Source: Rhodoferax sp. (lineage in GTDB: Bacteria; Pseudomonadota; Gammaproteobacteria; Burkholderiales; Burkholderiaceae_C). Taken from it: 64,000 nucleotides of DNA. Under the pieces are notes generated by a model. It had not been told where the DNA came from. It worked only from the letters and a program-made list of their open reading frames with translations, and made no database searches. The position numbers and the translations under genes were made by a program. The stretch lies in NCBI RefSeq assembly GCF_025354435.1, contig NZ_JANXMU010000058.1:1-64000 (forward strand), given 5' to 3'. Below are positions 19,367 to 27,166 of this stretch, in pieces (the first letter of the stretch is position 1; every line of letters begins with the position of its first letter).

Positions 19367-20173
19367 TTATGCAATCCCTGATTTTAGAGGGACAAAATGC
19401 ACGGCTTCGAGTAACTGATGTTTCAGACCCTGGGCGGTTTTGTCCACCACCACCAGCGCCTGTTTGCCGCCGCTGGTCACCATCGGTGCCACCAACCGCC
19501 CACCCACTGCCAATTGGTCCAGCCAGGCCTGCGGAATCGCATCACCCCCGGCCGCGGCGATGATGCCCGCATACGGTGCGCCCTTGGCGTAGCCCAGCAT
19601 CCCGTCGCCAAACAGCAGGTGCACATTGGGCAGGCGAAAGTGCCGCAAATTGGCCCGGGCCTTGTCGTGCAGGCCGCGCAGGCGCTCGATGCTGTAGACC
19701 TCGCGGGCCAGCACGGCCAGCACCGCCGCCTGGTAGCCGCAGCCGGTGCCGATCTCCAGCACCCGGCCCAGTTGCCCGGCCTTGCCCAGCGCCGAGTCCA
19801 GCAGCAGCTCGCCCATGCGGGCCACCACATTTGGTTTGGAGATGGTCTGGCCCAGGCCAATCGGCAGGCTGGTGTCTTCGTAGGCCTGGTTGACCAGGGC
19901 AGTATCGACAAAGCGGTGCCGCTCCACTTGGCCCATGGCGCGAAGCACCGGGGCCGACACAATGCCCATGGCCGACAACTTGTGCACCATGCGGGCGCGC
20001 ACGGCATCCGAGTCCATGCCATGGCCTGCTGTTGGCGTTATTTCTAAGACTTTTAGTGCTCTAGCGCTTGCTCCACCTACACTACCAGCTACTGTTTTAG
20101 TAGCAAGTGTCTTGGCAGATGGCGCACCGCTTGAAAAATCCAGCCGGGCCGGAAACGGGGGCCGCTGTGCCAT
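19367..20173 (-). CDS. pcm: Protein-L-isoaspartate O-methyltransferase
   Basis: SAM-dependent repair enzyme for isoaspartyl residues in damaged proteins. The protein is 268 residues, longer than the usual 210-220 because of an N-terminal extension of about 50 residues. The catalytic core has RHRFVDTALVNQAYEDTSLPIG, GQTISKPNVVARM, motif I VLEIGTGCGYQAAVL and the C-terminal RLVAPM block. ATG at 20173 directly follows the surE stop (TGAATG), so the long form is likely translated by coupling. Much of the extension (ATKTVAGSVGGASARALKVLE) is encoded by a dispersed palindrome. An internal ATG at the GMDSDAVRARMV segment would give a normal-length enzyme. Confidence 0.92.
   Translation of the reverse strand: MAQRPPFPARLDFSSGAPSAKTLATKTVAGSVGGASARALKVLEITPTAGHGMDSDAVRARMVHKLSAMGIVSAPVLRAMGQVERHRFVDTALVNQAYEDTSLPIGLGQTISKPNVVARMGELLLDSALGKAGQLGRVLEIGTGCGYQAAVLAVLAREVYSIERLRGLHDKARANLRHFRLPNVHLLFGDGMLGYAKGAPYAGIIAAAGGDAIPQAWLDQLAVGGRLVAPMVTSGGKQALVVVDKTAQGLKHQLLEAVHFVPLKSGIA
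20041..20105 (-). repeat. Dispersed palindromic element, copy 8 (inside pcm)
   Basis: On the pcm coding strand: AAACAGTAGCTGGTAGTGTA, GGTGGAGCA, AGCGCTAGAGCAC, then an A/T-rich end. It encodes most of the extra N-terminal segment of Pcm in the same frame as the copies in lolA and the DUF748 gene (pattern T-V/I-A-x-S-x-x-x-x-S-A). Confidence 0.85.
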
Positions 20174-20935
20174 TCAGGCCGCCGCCAGGCGGGATGCCGT
20201 TTGCGCCCAGTAACCCAGGTTGTCATGGTCGGTCAGGTCTACTTTCAGCGGGGTCATGGTGACGTGGCCCTGTAGGCTGGCGTGGAAGTCGGTGCCCTCA
20301 GCATCGTCTTTGGCGGCCCCGGCGCTGCCGATCCAGTACATGGTGTCGCCGCGCGGGCTGTCCATGGTGATAACTTTTTCGGCCGTGTGGCGGCGGCCCA
20401 GGCGGCAGACCTTCAAGGGCTTGATCTGCTCCAGCGGCAGGTTGGGAATATTCACATTAAGCAGCCACGGTGGCGCGCCCTCGTGCTGTTGCCGGATCAG
20501 GCGCAGCACCAGGTCGCGCGCAGTCTGGGCCGCGGCATCCAGGTGGGCCCAGCCGCCCTGGGTTTGTGAAAACGCAATCGCTGGAATGCCAAACAGATAG
20601 CCCTCCATGGCCGCGCCCACGGTGCCTGAGTAAATGGTGTCGTCGCCCATGTTGGCGCCGTTGTTGATGCCCGAGATCACCAGGTCTGGCCGGTAGCCCA
20701 GCAGGCCGGTCAGCGCGATGTGCACGCAGTCGGCCGGGGTGCCGTTCACATACCGAAAACCGTTGGCCGCCCGGTGCACATACAAAGGGGCGTACAGGGT
20801 GAGCGCGTTGGACTTGGCGCTGTTGTTGTGCTCGGGCGCGACCACCTCGACCTCGGCTACGTCTTTCAGCGCTTCATATAGCGCAACGATGCCGGGAGCC
20901 TGGTAACCGTCGTCATTGGAAATCAAAATTTTCAT
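20174..20935 (-). CDS. surE: 5'-nucleotidase / stationary-phase survival protein SurE
   Basis: Metal-dependent nucleoside monophosphate phosphatase of the cytosol. The protein is 253 residues, normal. It begins MKILISNDDGYQAPG, where the Asp-Asp pair binds the metal. HNNSAKSNALT follows near 40, then SGINNGANMGDDTIYSGTVG near 88 and TDYWLGS-like sites toward the C-terminus. ATG at 20935 is chosen although the frame runs further up, because the family always starts at this MKIL motif. It is the first gene of surE-pcm-nlpD-rpoS. Confidence 0.95.
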   Translation of the reverse strand: MKILISNDDGYQAPGIVALYEALKDVAEVEVVAPEHNNSAKSNALTLYAPLYVHRAANGFRYVNGTPADCVHIALTGLLGYRPDLVISGINNGANMGDDTIYSGTVGAAMEGYLFGIPAIAFSQTQGGWAHLDAAAQTARDLVLRLIRQQHEGAPPWLLNVNIPNLPLEQIKPLKVCRLGRRHTAEKVITMDSPRGDTMYWIGSAGAAKDDAEGTDFHASLQGHVTMTPLKVDLTDHDNLGYWAQTASRLAAA

Positions 20936-21000
20936 AGAACATGCCAAAGTGTTACGGGATTGTAGGGGCCGGGTTACAGCCCCCACCCTTAGATGCAACA

Positions 21001-23556
21001 CTATGTTGGCGCGACCACCAACCCCTGCTGCGAGGCAAACACCTCGGGCCGCAGCGGGCGGGCAAAGTGGTAGCCCTGGGCGTAGGTGCATTGCAGGTGG
21101 CGTAAGCGTTGGGCGATTTCTTCGGTTTCCACCCCCTCGGCCAGCACGCTCAGACCCAGGCTCAGGGCCAAAGAAATAATGCCTCGCACGATGGCAGTAT
21201 TGTCCGGGTCATCAATCAAATCGCGCACAAACGACTGGTCAATCTTGATTTTGTCGAACTTGATGCGGCGCAGATAAGCAAAGCTGGAGTAACCGGTGCC
21301 AAAGTCGTCAATCGACAGTTTTACACCCAGCGCTTGCAGACGGCGCAACACGGCCGTCACGGCTTCACCGTCGTGCAGCAGCACGCTTTCGGTCAGCTCC
21401 AGCTCCAGCCGGTCGGGGGCGATACCAGATATTTCCAGCGCCGCCTCCACCTGCTTGAGCACCACGCCGCGCTGGAACTGGCGGGCCGACAGATTCACCG
21501 CCATGATCAGCTCGGGCTGGCCCGCGTCGTGCCAGGCGCGCAGCTGCAAGGCGGCGGTTTTCAGCACCCAGCCGCCCAGGGCTTCGATCAGCCCGCAATC
21601 TTCGGCAATCGGGATAAATATGCCGGGGGGAATCGCGCCGCGCTCCGGGTGGTCCCAGCGGCACAAGGCTTCGGCTCCCACCACACGCCCGCTGGGCAAA
21701 TGGATCAGCGGCTGGTATTCCAGGCGCAAGGCATTGTTTTCAATCGCCAGGCGCAAGGCGGACTCCAGCCGCAGCCGCTCCAGCGCCGCCTCGTTCATGG
21801 TGGCATTGGCAAACTGGTAAGTACCACGCCCACCGCGCTTGGCCGCATACAAGGCCGAGTCAGCGCGGCCAAACAAGGCATCAAACTGGTCGCCATCGGC
21901 TGGAAACATGGCGATTCCGGCGGAGATAGACACATTTACCGGCATATCGGCCAAAATCATGGGCTGGCCCACGGCATCCATCAAGGCCGTCACCATGTGG
22001 GCGGCATCGGCAGTACCCTGCACATTGCGCAGCAAAATCAAAAATTCATCGCCACTCAAACGCCCCACCACCGAGCGCTCGTCCGCAAACTGGCTCAACC
22101 TCAGGCCCACTTCGCGCAGCATCTGGTCACCCGCGGCATGGCCTAGTGAATCATTCAGGGTTTTGAAATTGTCCACGTCAATGACAATCATGGCCACCTG
22201 TTCGTGGGTGGTCTTGGCGTGCTTGAGCACCAAGGTAGAGCGCAAAGCCACGTGGGCACGGTTGGGCAGGCCAGTGATCACGTCCTGGCTGGACAAGTAG
22301 GCAATTTTTTCTTCCGCCGCCTTGCGCGAGCTCAGGTCGGAAAAAGCCGCAACGTAGTGCGTCACTTCGCCGTGGGCACGCTGGTGCAGGGCCGACAGGC
22401 TGAGCCATTGGGGATATACCTCACCGTTTTTTCGGCGGTTCCATATCTCACCCGTCCAGCGCCCCTCTTCGGCCAAAACCTTCCACATCTGCTGGAAAAA
22501 TGCCGCGTCGTGCTGCCCGGATGCCAGCAACTTCGGGTCACTGCCCAAGACTTCGCTGGCTTGGTAGCCGGTAATTTCGGTGAACGCTCCATTCACCATG
22601 ATGATGCGATTGGATTCGTCGGTGACGATGATGCCATCGGTGCTTTGTTCCAGCACCCGGCCCGCCAGTTCCAGCTTGGTGGCCGCGATGCGCTGGTCAG
22701 TGATGTCCCGCCGCACCATCAGCAAGTGCATGCGCTGGCCCCTGCGCCCGAAGGTGGGCACCCGGATCACGTCCAGCCAGCGCAAATTGCCCTGACCGTC
22801 GTCAGCCACTTCCTGCATGTGCGATGCCTGACCCGATTGCCAGGTGGCCTCGTCGGTCAAGGCCCATTGGCGCAAGCCTTCACCTTGGGGGTGGTCGCGG
22901 TCGGCAATTTCCAAGTTGGTGTAGCCGTAAGCATCTTGCTCGGTCAAACCCAGCACAGCACGCGCGGCGGGGTTGGTCAACAGCCAACGCCCTTCGCCGT
23001 CTTTGAGGTAAACCATGTCGGGCAGGTGCCGAAACACCGAGCCCAGCAGTTTGTCGCGGTCGCGCAGCAGGCGGTCTGACTCGGAACGGGCTGTAACATC
23101 CAGCCCTACACACCACACCACATCCGGCTGGGTCACGGTACGCAAACCGTCAATACTGGACCAAGCGATGCGCCGCTTGTCACCCGACTTGGTAGTCAGC
23201 GTCCATTCAACATCCCTGAAACTGGCACCCAACTCTACAAAATCGGCCAGCTTGCGCGACAAATAAGAGGGTTCCGGGTAGAGCCACTGCAGGGCTTCGG
23301 GGTGCTCCACCAGTTCGTCGCTTCCGTAGCCCGAAACAGATTCGCACTCGCGGTTCCAATAAGTAATGGTTCGGCGATCGCGCAAATCCATGGCGCTGAC
23401 CAGAACCGGCAAACCGTCCAACACCGCCAAAATTTGCGGTGACACCGTACCACCCAGCAACGCCGCGCCCCTCCCAGCCAGGAGCGCACGCAAATTCATG
23501 GGGTCATCACCCAAAGAGGTACGGTCACCGCGGGGGTCGGAGCGCTTGGTTTCCAC
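21001..23556 (-). CDS. PAS-GGDEF-EAL c-di-GMP signalling protein
   Basis: The protein is 851 residues with no clear membrane helix, so probably a cytosolic sensor. Three PAS/PAC-type domains lie in about 45-165, 170-290 and 295-415. The GGDEF domain (about 420-580) has GRLSGDEF, one residue off the GG(D/E)EF consensus, and no evident RxxD inhibitory site, so cyclase activity is doubtful. The EAL domain (about 595-840) looks catalytic: GAEALCRW, ELTESVLL, IDDFGTGYSS, IKIDQSFV and LAEGVETEE are all present. Net function is therefore most likely c-di-GMP hydrolysis tuned by PAS input. An alternative ATG at 23499 would remove 19 residues. Monocistronic. Confidence 0.92.
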   Translation of the reverse strand: METKRSDPRGDRTSLGDDPMNLRALLAGRGAALLGGTVSPQILAVLDGLPVLVSAMDLRDRRTITYWNRECESVSGYGSDELVEHPEALQWLYPEPSYLSRKLADFVELGASFRDVEWTLTTKSGDKRRIAWSSIDGLRTVTQPDVVWCVGLDVTARSESDRLLRDRDKLLGSVFRHLPDMVYLKDGEGRWLLTNPAARAVLGLTEQDAYGYTNLEIADRDHPQGEGLRQWALTDEATWQSGQASHMQEVADDGQGNLRWLDVIRVPTFGRRGQRMHLLMVRRDITDQRIAATKLELAGRVLEQSTDGIIVTDESNRIIMVNGAFTEITGYQASEVLGSDPKLLASGQHDAAFFQQMWKVLAEEGRWTGEIWNRRKNGEVYPQWLSLSALHQRAHGEVTHYVAAFSDLSSRKAAEEKIAYLSSQDVITGLPNRAHVALRSTLVLKHAKTTHEQVAMIVIDVDNFKTLNDSLGHAAGDQMLREVGLRLSQFADERSVVGRLSGDEFLILLRNVQGTADAAHMVTALMDAVGQPMILADMPVNVSISAGIAMFPADGDQFDALFGRADSALYAAKRGGRGTYQFANATMNEAALERLRLESALRLAIENNALRLEYQPLIHLPSGRVVGAEALCRWDHPERGAIPPGIFIPIAEDCGLIEALGGWVLKTAALQLRAWHDAGQPELIMAVNLSARQFQRGVVLKQVEAALEISGIAPDRLELELTESVLLHDGEAVTAVLRRLQALGVKLSIDDFGTGYSSFAYLRRIKFDKIKIDQSFVRDLIDDPDNTAIVRGIISLALSLGLSVLAEGVETEEIAQRLRHLQCTYAQGYHFARPLRPEVFASQQGLVVAPT

Positions 23557-23708
23557 ACAGGGTTCCTACAGGTCAACGGGGTCAGGTAATGAGAACGTCT
23601 TCAAAACTGTATGCGATGCAGCTAGCCATATTAGTACATGCCGATCTACCTTTTAAAAGGGTCAGAAAAGTACCAGCGTGGACATGGCGAAGCCCCATTT
23701 TGCGGCCA

Positions 23709-23742
23709 ATAAAAAAGGGCGCTACCTGGTAGATAGCGCCCT
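23709..23742 (-). terminator. Intrinsic terminator after tRNA-His
   Basis: On the minus strand, GGGCGCTA, a 9-nt loop and TAGCGCCC followed by TTTTTTATT, about 22 nt past the tRNA 3' end. Strong stem and T-tract. Confidence 0.88.
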
Positions 23743-23763
23743 GCATTTAGACTGGCATATGAA

Positions 23764-23840
23764 TGGGGTGGCTGAAGGGGCTCGAACCCTCGACAACAGG
23801 AATCACAATCCTGGACTCTACCAACTGAGCTACAGCCACC
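23764..23840 (-). tRNA. tRNA-His (anticodon GTG)
   Basis: Complete cloverleaf with the 3' CCA encoded. Acceptor strands GGTGGCT/AGCCACC include the extra 5' G (G-1) paired with C73 that marks tRNA-His. The D-arm holds AGCTCAGTTGGTAGAG, the anticodon stem-loop CAGGA-TTGTGAT-TCCTG gives anticodon GTG, and the T-arm contains GGTTCGAGCC. It lies downstream of ppiD on the same strand. Confidence 0.97.
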
Positions 23841-23880
23841 GTAACTTCATATTATAGCCTGAATTTCTTCATTTAAGCGC

Positions 23881-25806
23881 TTATCCCGCATCAATACCGG
23901 TTTTAGCCACCGGTTTGGCCACGTTGATTTTCACCTTGAAGCGTTCTTTGAGGGTGTTGTAGTAGGCACGGCTCTCGGCACCGGCCCAACCCTGGCTGTA
24001 TTGCTCACGGCCTTGTTTGAGCTGAGCCTCTACTGGCACATCGCGCGGTATCGGTTTGTTAATTCTGACGATAGCGTAACCTTGCTCACCCAGATCCGTT
24101 CCTACCCAGGCAGGCACGTTGGCAAGGTCGGCCCGCAAGGCCGCATTGACCACCTGCACAGGCTGTTGCTGGGCGTTTTCGCGCGACACCACCAAAGGAG
24201 CGGACAGTACGGCGGCTCCTGGATTGGCCTTCCAGGCCGCCAGTTTTTCCAGGCCTTCTTTTTTAGCCAGCTCGTTCGCGCGCGCGCCCACCACCCGTAA
24301 CCGCACCTGGCCTTTAACCTCGGCGAAAGGCAGGGTGTGTGCCGGAGTGTACTGGGTGATGCGCCCAGACACCAACTGGTTGGGCGCGGTTTCTACCGCT
24401 TCGGTATTGCGCTTTTTCTCGATCGAATCAGAGGAGAAGATGGCATTCAGAAACTTGGCACTGGCCAACACACCTTTGGCACCAGGGGCCGGGGTACGCG
24501 ACAGCGATGCGGTCTGGACGTTTAATTTAAGGCGATCTGCAATCGGCTTGAGGCTATCGGCTTGTTCGTAGACACCGTTGGTAAACGCATCGGCTGCTTC
24601 GGCAAACTTGGCTGGGGCTTGTTGGCTCTTCAAGTCAGCTTCAAGTTCCGGCCGCATCTCTTCAAAGCTGCGCTGCTTGGGTGCACGAATGTCGGTCAAC
24701 TGGATGATGTGGTAGCCAAAATCAGACTCCACGATGCCGCTGATATCCCCCTTCTTCAGGGAGAAGGCAACATCTTCAAACGGCTTGACCATAGCACCAC
24801 GGCCGAAATAATCCAGGTCGCCGCCGTTGACGGCCGAGCCGGTGTCCTGCGAGTTCTTTTTGGCCACTTCGGCGAAACTGACCGGATTCTTCTTGACCAG
24901 GGCCAGCAGCTCTTCGGCTTTGGCATGGGCTTTTTTGCGGTCATCGGTCGAAGCATCCTTGGGCGCATTGACCAGGATATGGCTGGCGCGGCGCTCTTCC
25001 TTGCCTGCCAGGCGATCGGCATTCTCTTTGAAATAGGTTTTCAGGTCCTGCTCGTTGGGTTGGATGCCTTTCTTCACGGCATCCAGGTCCAGCACGGCGT
25101 ATTCGATCGTCGCCTGCTCCGGTGCCTGGAACAGCGCCGAATGGTCTTTGTACCAGGCTTCCAACTCGGCATCGGTCGGATTAATCTTGGCAGCGAAATC
25201 AGCAGTCTTGAATACGGCAACCTGCACTTCGCGCTTCTCAAACAGGGCATTCAGCGCGACATCGGCCTCTGCACCCGAACTGAACGCGGTACCCGCCACG
25301 CCCGCCACCACCTGACGTTGCGACAAGTCGGTGCGTACCCGGGCTTCAAACATAGCCAGAGTCATATTCTGGGCGGCCAGCAACTGGCTGTAACGCGCCA
25401 TATCGAGCGAGCCGTCGGGATTACGCAGCGATGCGATAGTCGGGTCTTCTTGCAGGCTGCGGGCCAAGCGGCTGTCGCTGGTGACCAAATGGAACTTGTC
25501 GGCAGCGGCAGCCAGTACACGCTGCTGTACCAGGTTTTCCAGCGTGGCGTAGCGCGCCTCGGGCGAATCCAACAGCTTGGGGTCGGTGCCCGGTTGGGCG
25601 GCCATGATGCGCTGCACTTCATTGCGGTGCGCGTTATCCCAATCCGTCTGTTTGATATCTTGCCCAGCCACCTTAGCAACCGTGCTGCCGCCTTCGTTGA
25701 ATCGCTGGAAGCTTTCCTTGCCTCCCACCAAAATGAAGGCGGGAATGATCAGCAAGAACATCAAGCCCATCATGATCTTGGTGTGCTTGCGGACGAAATC
25801 AAACAT
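23881..25806 (-). CDS. ppiD: Periplasmic peptidyl-prolyl isomerase/chaperone PpiD (SurA-like)
   Basis: Inner-membrane-anchored folding factor at the SecYEG exit. The protein is 641 residues, close to the 620-640 of the family. An N-terminal membrane anchor at about 12-32 (IMMGLMFLLIIPAFILVGG) has the bulk of the protein outside. A SurA_N-type helical domain follows (about 40-250). The parvulin domain at about 265-375 is recognisable from RRASHILVNAP, HAKAEELLALVKKNPVSFAEVAKKNSQD, GDLDYFGRGAMVKPFEDVAF and GYHIIQLTDIR. The C-terminal half is a second chaperone region. It lies between tRNA-Val (upstream) and tRNA-His (downstream), with HU further upstream, as in many proteobacteria. Confidence 0.9.
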   Translation of the reverse strand: MFDFVRKHTKIMMGLMFLLIIPAFILVGGKESFQRFNEGGSTVAKVAGQDIKQTDWDNAHRNEVQRIMAAQPGTDPKLLDSPEARYATLENLVQQRVLAAAADKFHLVTSDSRLARSLQEDPTIASLRNPDGSLDMARYSQLLAAQNMTLAMFEARVRTDLSQRQVVAGVAGTAFSSGAEADVALNALFEKREVQVAVFKTADFAAKINPTDAELEAWYKDHSALFQAPEQATIEYAVLDLDAVKKGIQPNEQDLKTYFKENADRLAGKEERRASHILVNAPKDASTDDRKKAHAKAEELLALVKKNPVSFAEVAKKNSQDTGSAVNGGDLDYFGRGAMVKPFEDVAFSLKKGDISGIVESDFGYHIIQLTDIRAPKQRSFEEMRPELEADLKSQQAPAKFAEAADAFTNGVYEQADSLKPIADRLKLNVQTASLSRTPAPGAKGVLASAKFLNAIFSSDSIEKKRNTEAVETAPNQLVSGRITQYTPAHTLPFAEVKGQVRLRVVGARANELAKKEGLEKLAAWKANPGAAVLSAPLVVSRENAQQQPVQVVNAALRADLANVPAWVGTDLGEQGYAIVRINKPIPRDVPVEAQLKQGREQYSQGWAGAESRAYYNTLKERFKVKINVAKPVAKTGIDAG

Positions 25807-25851
25807 GGCAGAACTCTTTTGAAAACACGATGGGCACAGGGCCCATGCTTA

Positions 25852-25885
25852 AAAACAAAAAAGGCGAACAATCTGTTCGCCTTTG
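25852..25885 (-). terminator. Intrinsic terminator after tRNA-Val
   Basis: On the minus strand, AAAGGCGAACAGATTGTTCGCC followed by TTTTTTGTTTTT, about 12 nt past the tRNA end and before ppiD. It has a clear stem, AATC-type loop and T-tract, and would separate the HU/tRNA-Val transcript from ppiD. Confidence 0.88.
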
Positions 25886-25896
25886 CCGGGTGGGTG

Positions 25897-25972
25897 TGGT
25901 GGGTGCTGACGGGCTCGAACCGCCGACCTACGCCGTGTAAGGGCGCTGCTCTACCAACTGAGCTAAGCACCC
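25897..25972 (-). tRNA. tRNA-Val (anticodon TAC)
   Basis: Acceptor GGGTGCT/AGCACCC with A73 and encoded CCA, D-arm TAGCTCAGTTGGTAGAGC, anticodon stem GCGCC/GGCGT with loop CTTACAC (anticodon TAC), and T-arm GGCGGTTCGAGCCCGTC. All stems form. It sits 17 nt downstream of the HU gene on the same strand, so co-transcription is likely. Confidence 0.97.
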
Positions 25973-25989
25973 CACCTGAAACAGAAGCC

Positions 25990-26262
25990 TCAGTTCAATG
26001 CATCTTTCAATGCTTTGCCTGGGCGGAATTTTGGAACCTTAGCGGCTTTGATTTTAATCGCATCGCCGGTGCGGGGATTACGCCCGGCACGTGCTGCACG
26101 CTTACCCACCGCAAAGGTGCCGAATCCTACCAGCGATACGGTACCGCCCTTTTTCAGCGTTGTTTTGACCGCACTGATGGTGGACTCCAAAGCACGTGTA
26201 GCAGCTGCTTTAGAGATATCAGCATGCTTTGCGATGTGTTCAATCAATTCCGTTTTGTTCAC
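25990..26262 (-). CDS. DNA-binding protein HU
   Basis: Small nucleoid protein that bends and compacts DNA as a dimer. The protein is 90 residues with a GTG start at 26262, giving (M)[17 protein letters not shown], the canonical HU N-terminus. GAGGGG lies 8 nt upstream. An in-frame ATG six codons earlier gives a non-conserved MSEGLL extension and lacks a good ribosome site. The DNA-binding arm is [24 protein letters not shown], and [13 protein letters not shown] is the usual saddle region. Downstream is tRNA-Val. This is the hupB-type gene found beside ppiD in many proteobacteria. Confidence 0.93.
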   Translation of the reverse strand: MNKTELIEHIAKHADISKAAATRALESTISAVKTTLKKGGTVSLVGFGTFAVGKRAARAGRNPRTGDAIKIKAAKVPKFRPGKALKDALN

Positions 26263-26565
26263 AAGGAGCCCCTCGCTCAAATTTATTCAGACCACGATAT
26301 TCAAAATATTCTCCCCTGAATTGCAGTCTGCAGCGCGCAAAAAACAAGCCTGGGGAAAACGAAACTTTGCAGCAACCACTGCTCAGGCAATTAAAACCAT
26401 GGACTTGCATGGTGTCAATCAGACAAACTGCTTTCAAGCGGCGCGGAGGCGGATTCTAGACCGTTTTTGGCCTGGTCCTCGAACCCCCGTAACACTTTTT
26501 AAATCGACCCCGCCATGCCACCAAAACGGTTCCTGGCACGCACCAGCACTGTGCAACCGACTTCT
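26263..26565. other. 303-bp gap between pgsA and the HU gene
   Basis: Carries the HU promoter region: A+T-rich stretches around 26280-26320 and 26385-26400. No gene or strong hairpin is evident, and no terminator for pgsA with a T-tract is visible. Confidence 0.3.
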
Positions 26566-27132
26566 TCACTTTGTCCGCGCCCGAATTTCAGGCAGCGCTT
26601 TTTGAAGATAGTAAACCATTGACCAAATGGTCAACACAGCTGAAATCCAGATCAGCCATACACCCCACAAATGCGTATCTACCGTCCCGAACAAACGGCC
26701 GTCGTACAACAAAAACGGAATCGCCACCATCTGAGACACGGTCTTGAGCTTGCCGATCATGTGCACCGCCACGCTCTTGGACGCGCCGATCTGCGCCATC
26801 CATTCGCGCAGCGCCGAGATGGCGATCTCGCGGCCAATGATGATCAGCGCTACAAATACGTCGGCGCGGCCCAGATGCACCAGTACCAGCACGCAGGCGC
26901 AGACCAAAAACTTGTCGGCCACCGGATCCAAAAAGGCTCCAAACGACGAGGTCTGGTTCAGCTTGCGGGCCAGAAAGCCGTCCAGCCAGTCGGTGGCGGC
27001 AAACACCACGAACATCACGGTGGCAATCAGGTTGCGGCTGGGCTCGCTGATGGGCAAATAAAAAACACCAATGATCAATGGGATCGCGACAATGCGCGTC
27101 CAGGTCATGATGGTGGGGATGGTCCAAAACAT
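26566..27132 (-). CDS. pgsA: CDP-diacylglycerol-glycerol-3-phosphate 3-phosphatidyltransferase
   Basis: Makes phosphatidylglycerol-phosphate from CDP-diacylglycerol and glycerol-3-phosphate in the inner membrane. The protein is 188 residues with about six hydrophobic helices. The CDP-alcohol phosphotransferase motif D-x2-DG-x2-AR-x8-G-x3-D-x3-D is complete in DWLDGFLARKLN followed by GAFLDPVADK (about 47-73). MFWTIPTIMTWTR matches the usual N-terminus (NIPNxLTxxR), so the first ATG is kept. It follows uvrC by 34 nt, a widespread uvrC-pgsA arrangement. Confidence 0.95.
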   Translation of the reverse strand: MFWTIPTIMTWTRIVAIPLIIGVFYLPISEPSRNLIATVMFVVFAATDWLDGFLARKLNQTSSFGAFLDPVADKFLVCACVLVLVHLGRADVFVALIIIGREIAISALREWMAQIGASKSVAVHMIGKLKTVSQMVAIPFLLYDGRLFGTVDTHLWGVWLIWISAVLTIWSMVYYLQKALPEIRARTK

Positions 27133-27166
27133 GGCTTGATTGTGTCATGCCGCCAGGGCAGTCAGA

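Noticed and set aside
20860-20895. CAGCGCTTCATATAGCGC in surE
   Set aside because: A short palindrome-like hit in a conserved SurE segment (LYEALKDV) without family flanks.
26195-26215. GTAGCAGCTGCTTTAG in the HU gene
   Set aside because: Encodes conserved HU residues (AAATRAL region); resemblance limited to AGCAGCTGCT.
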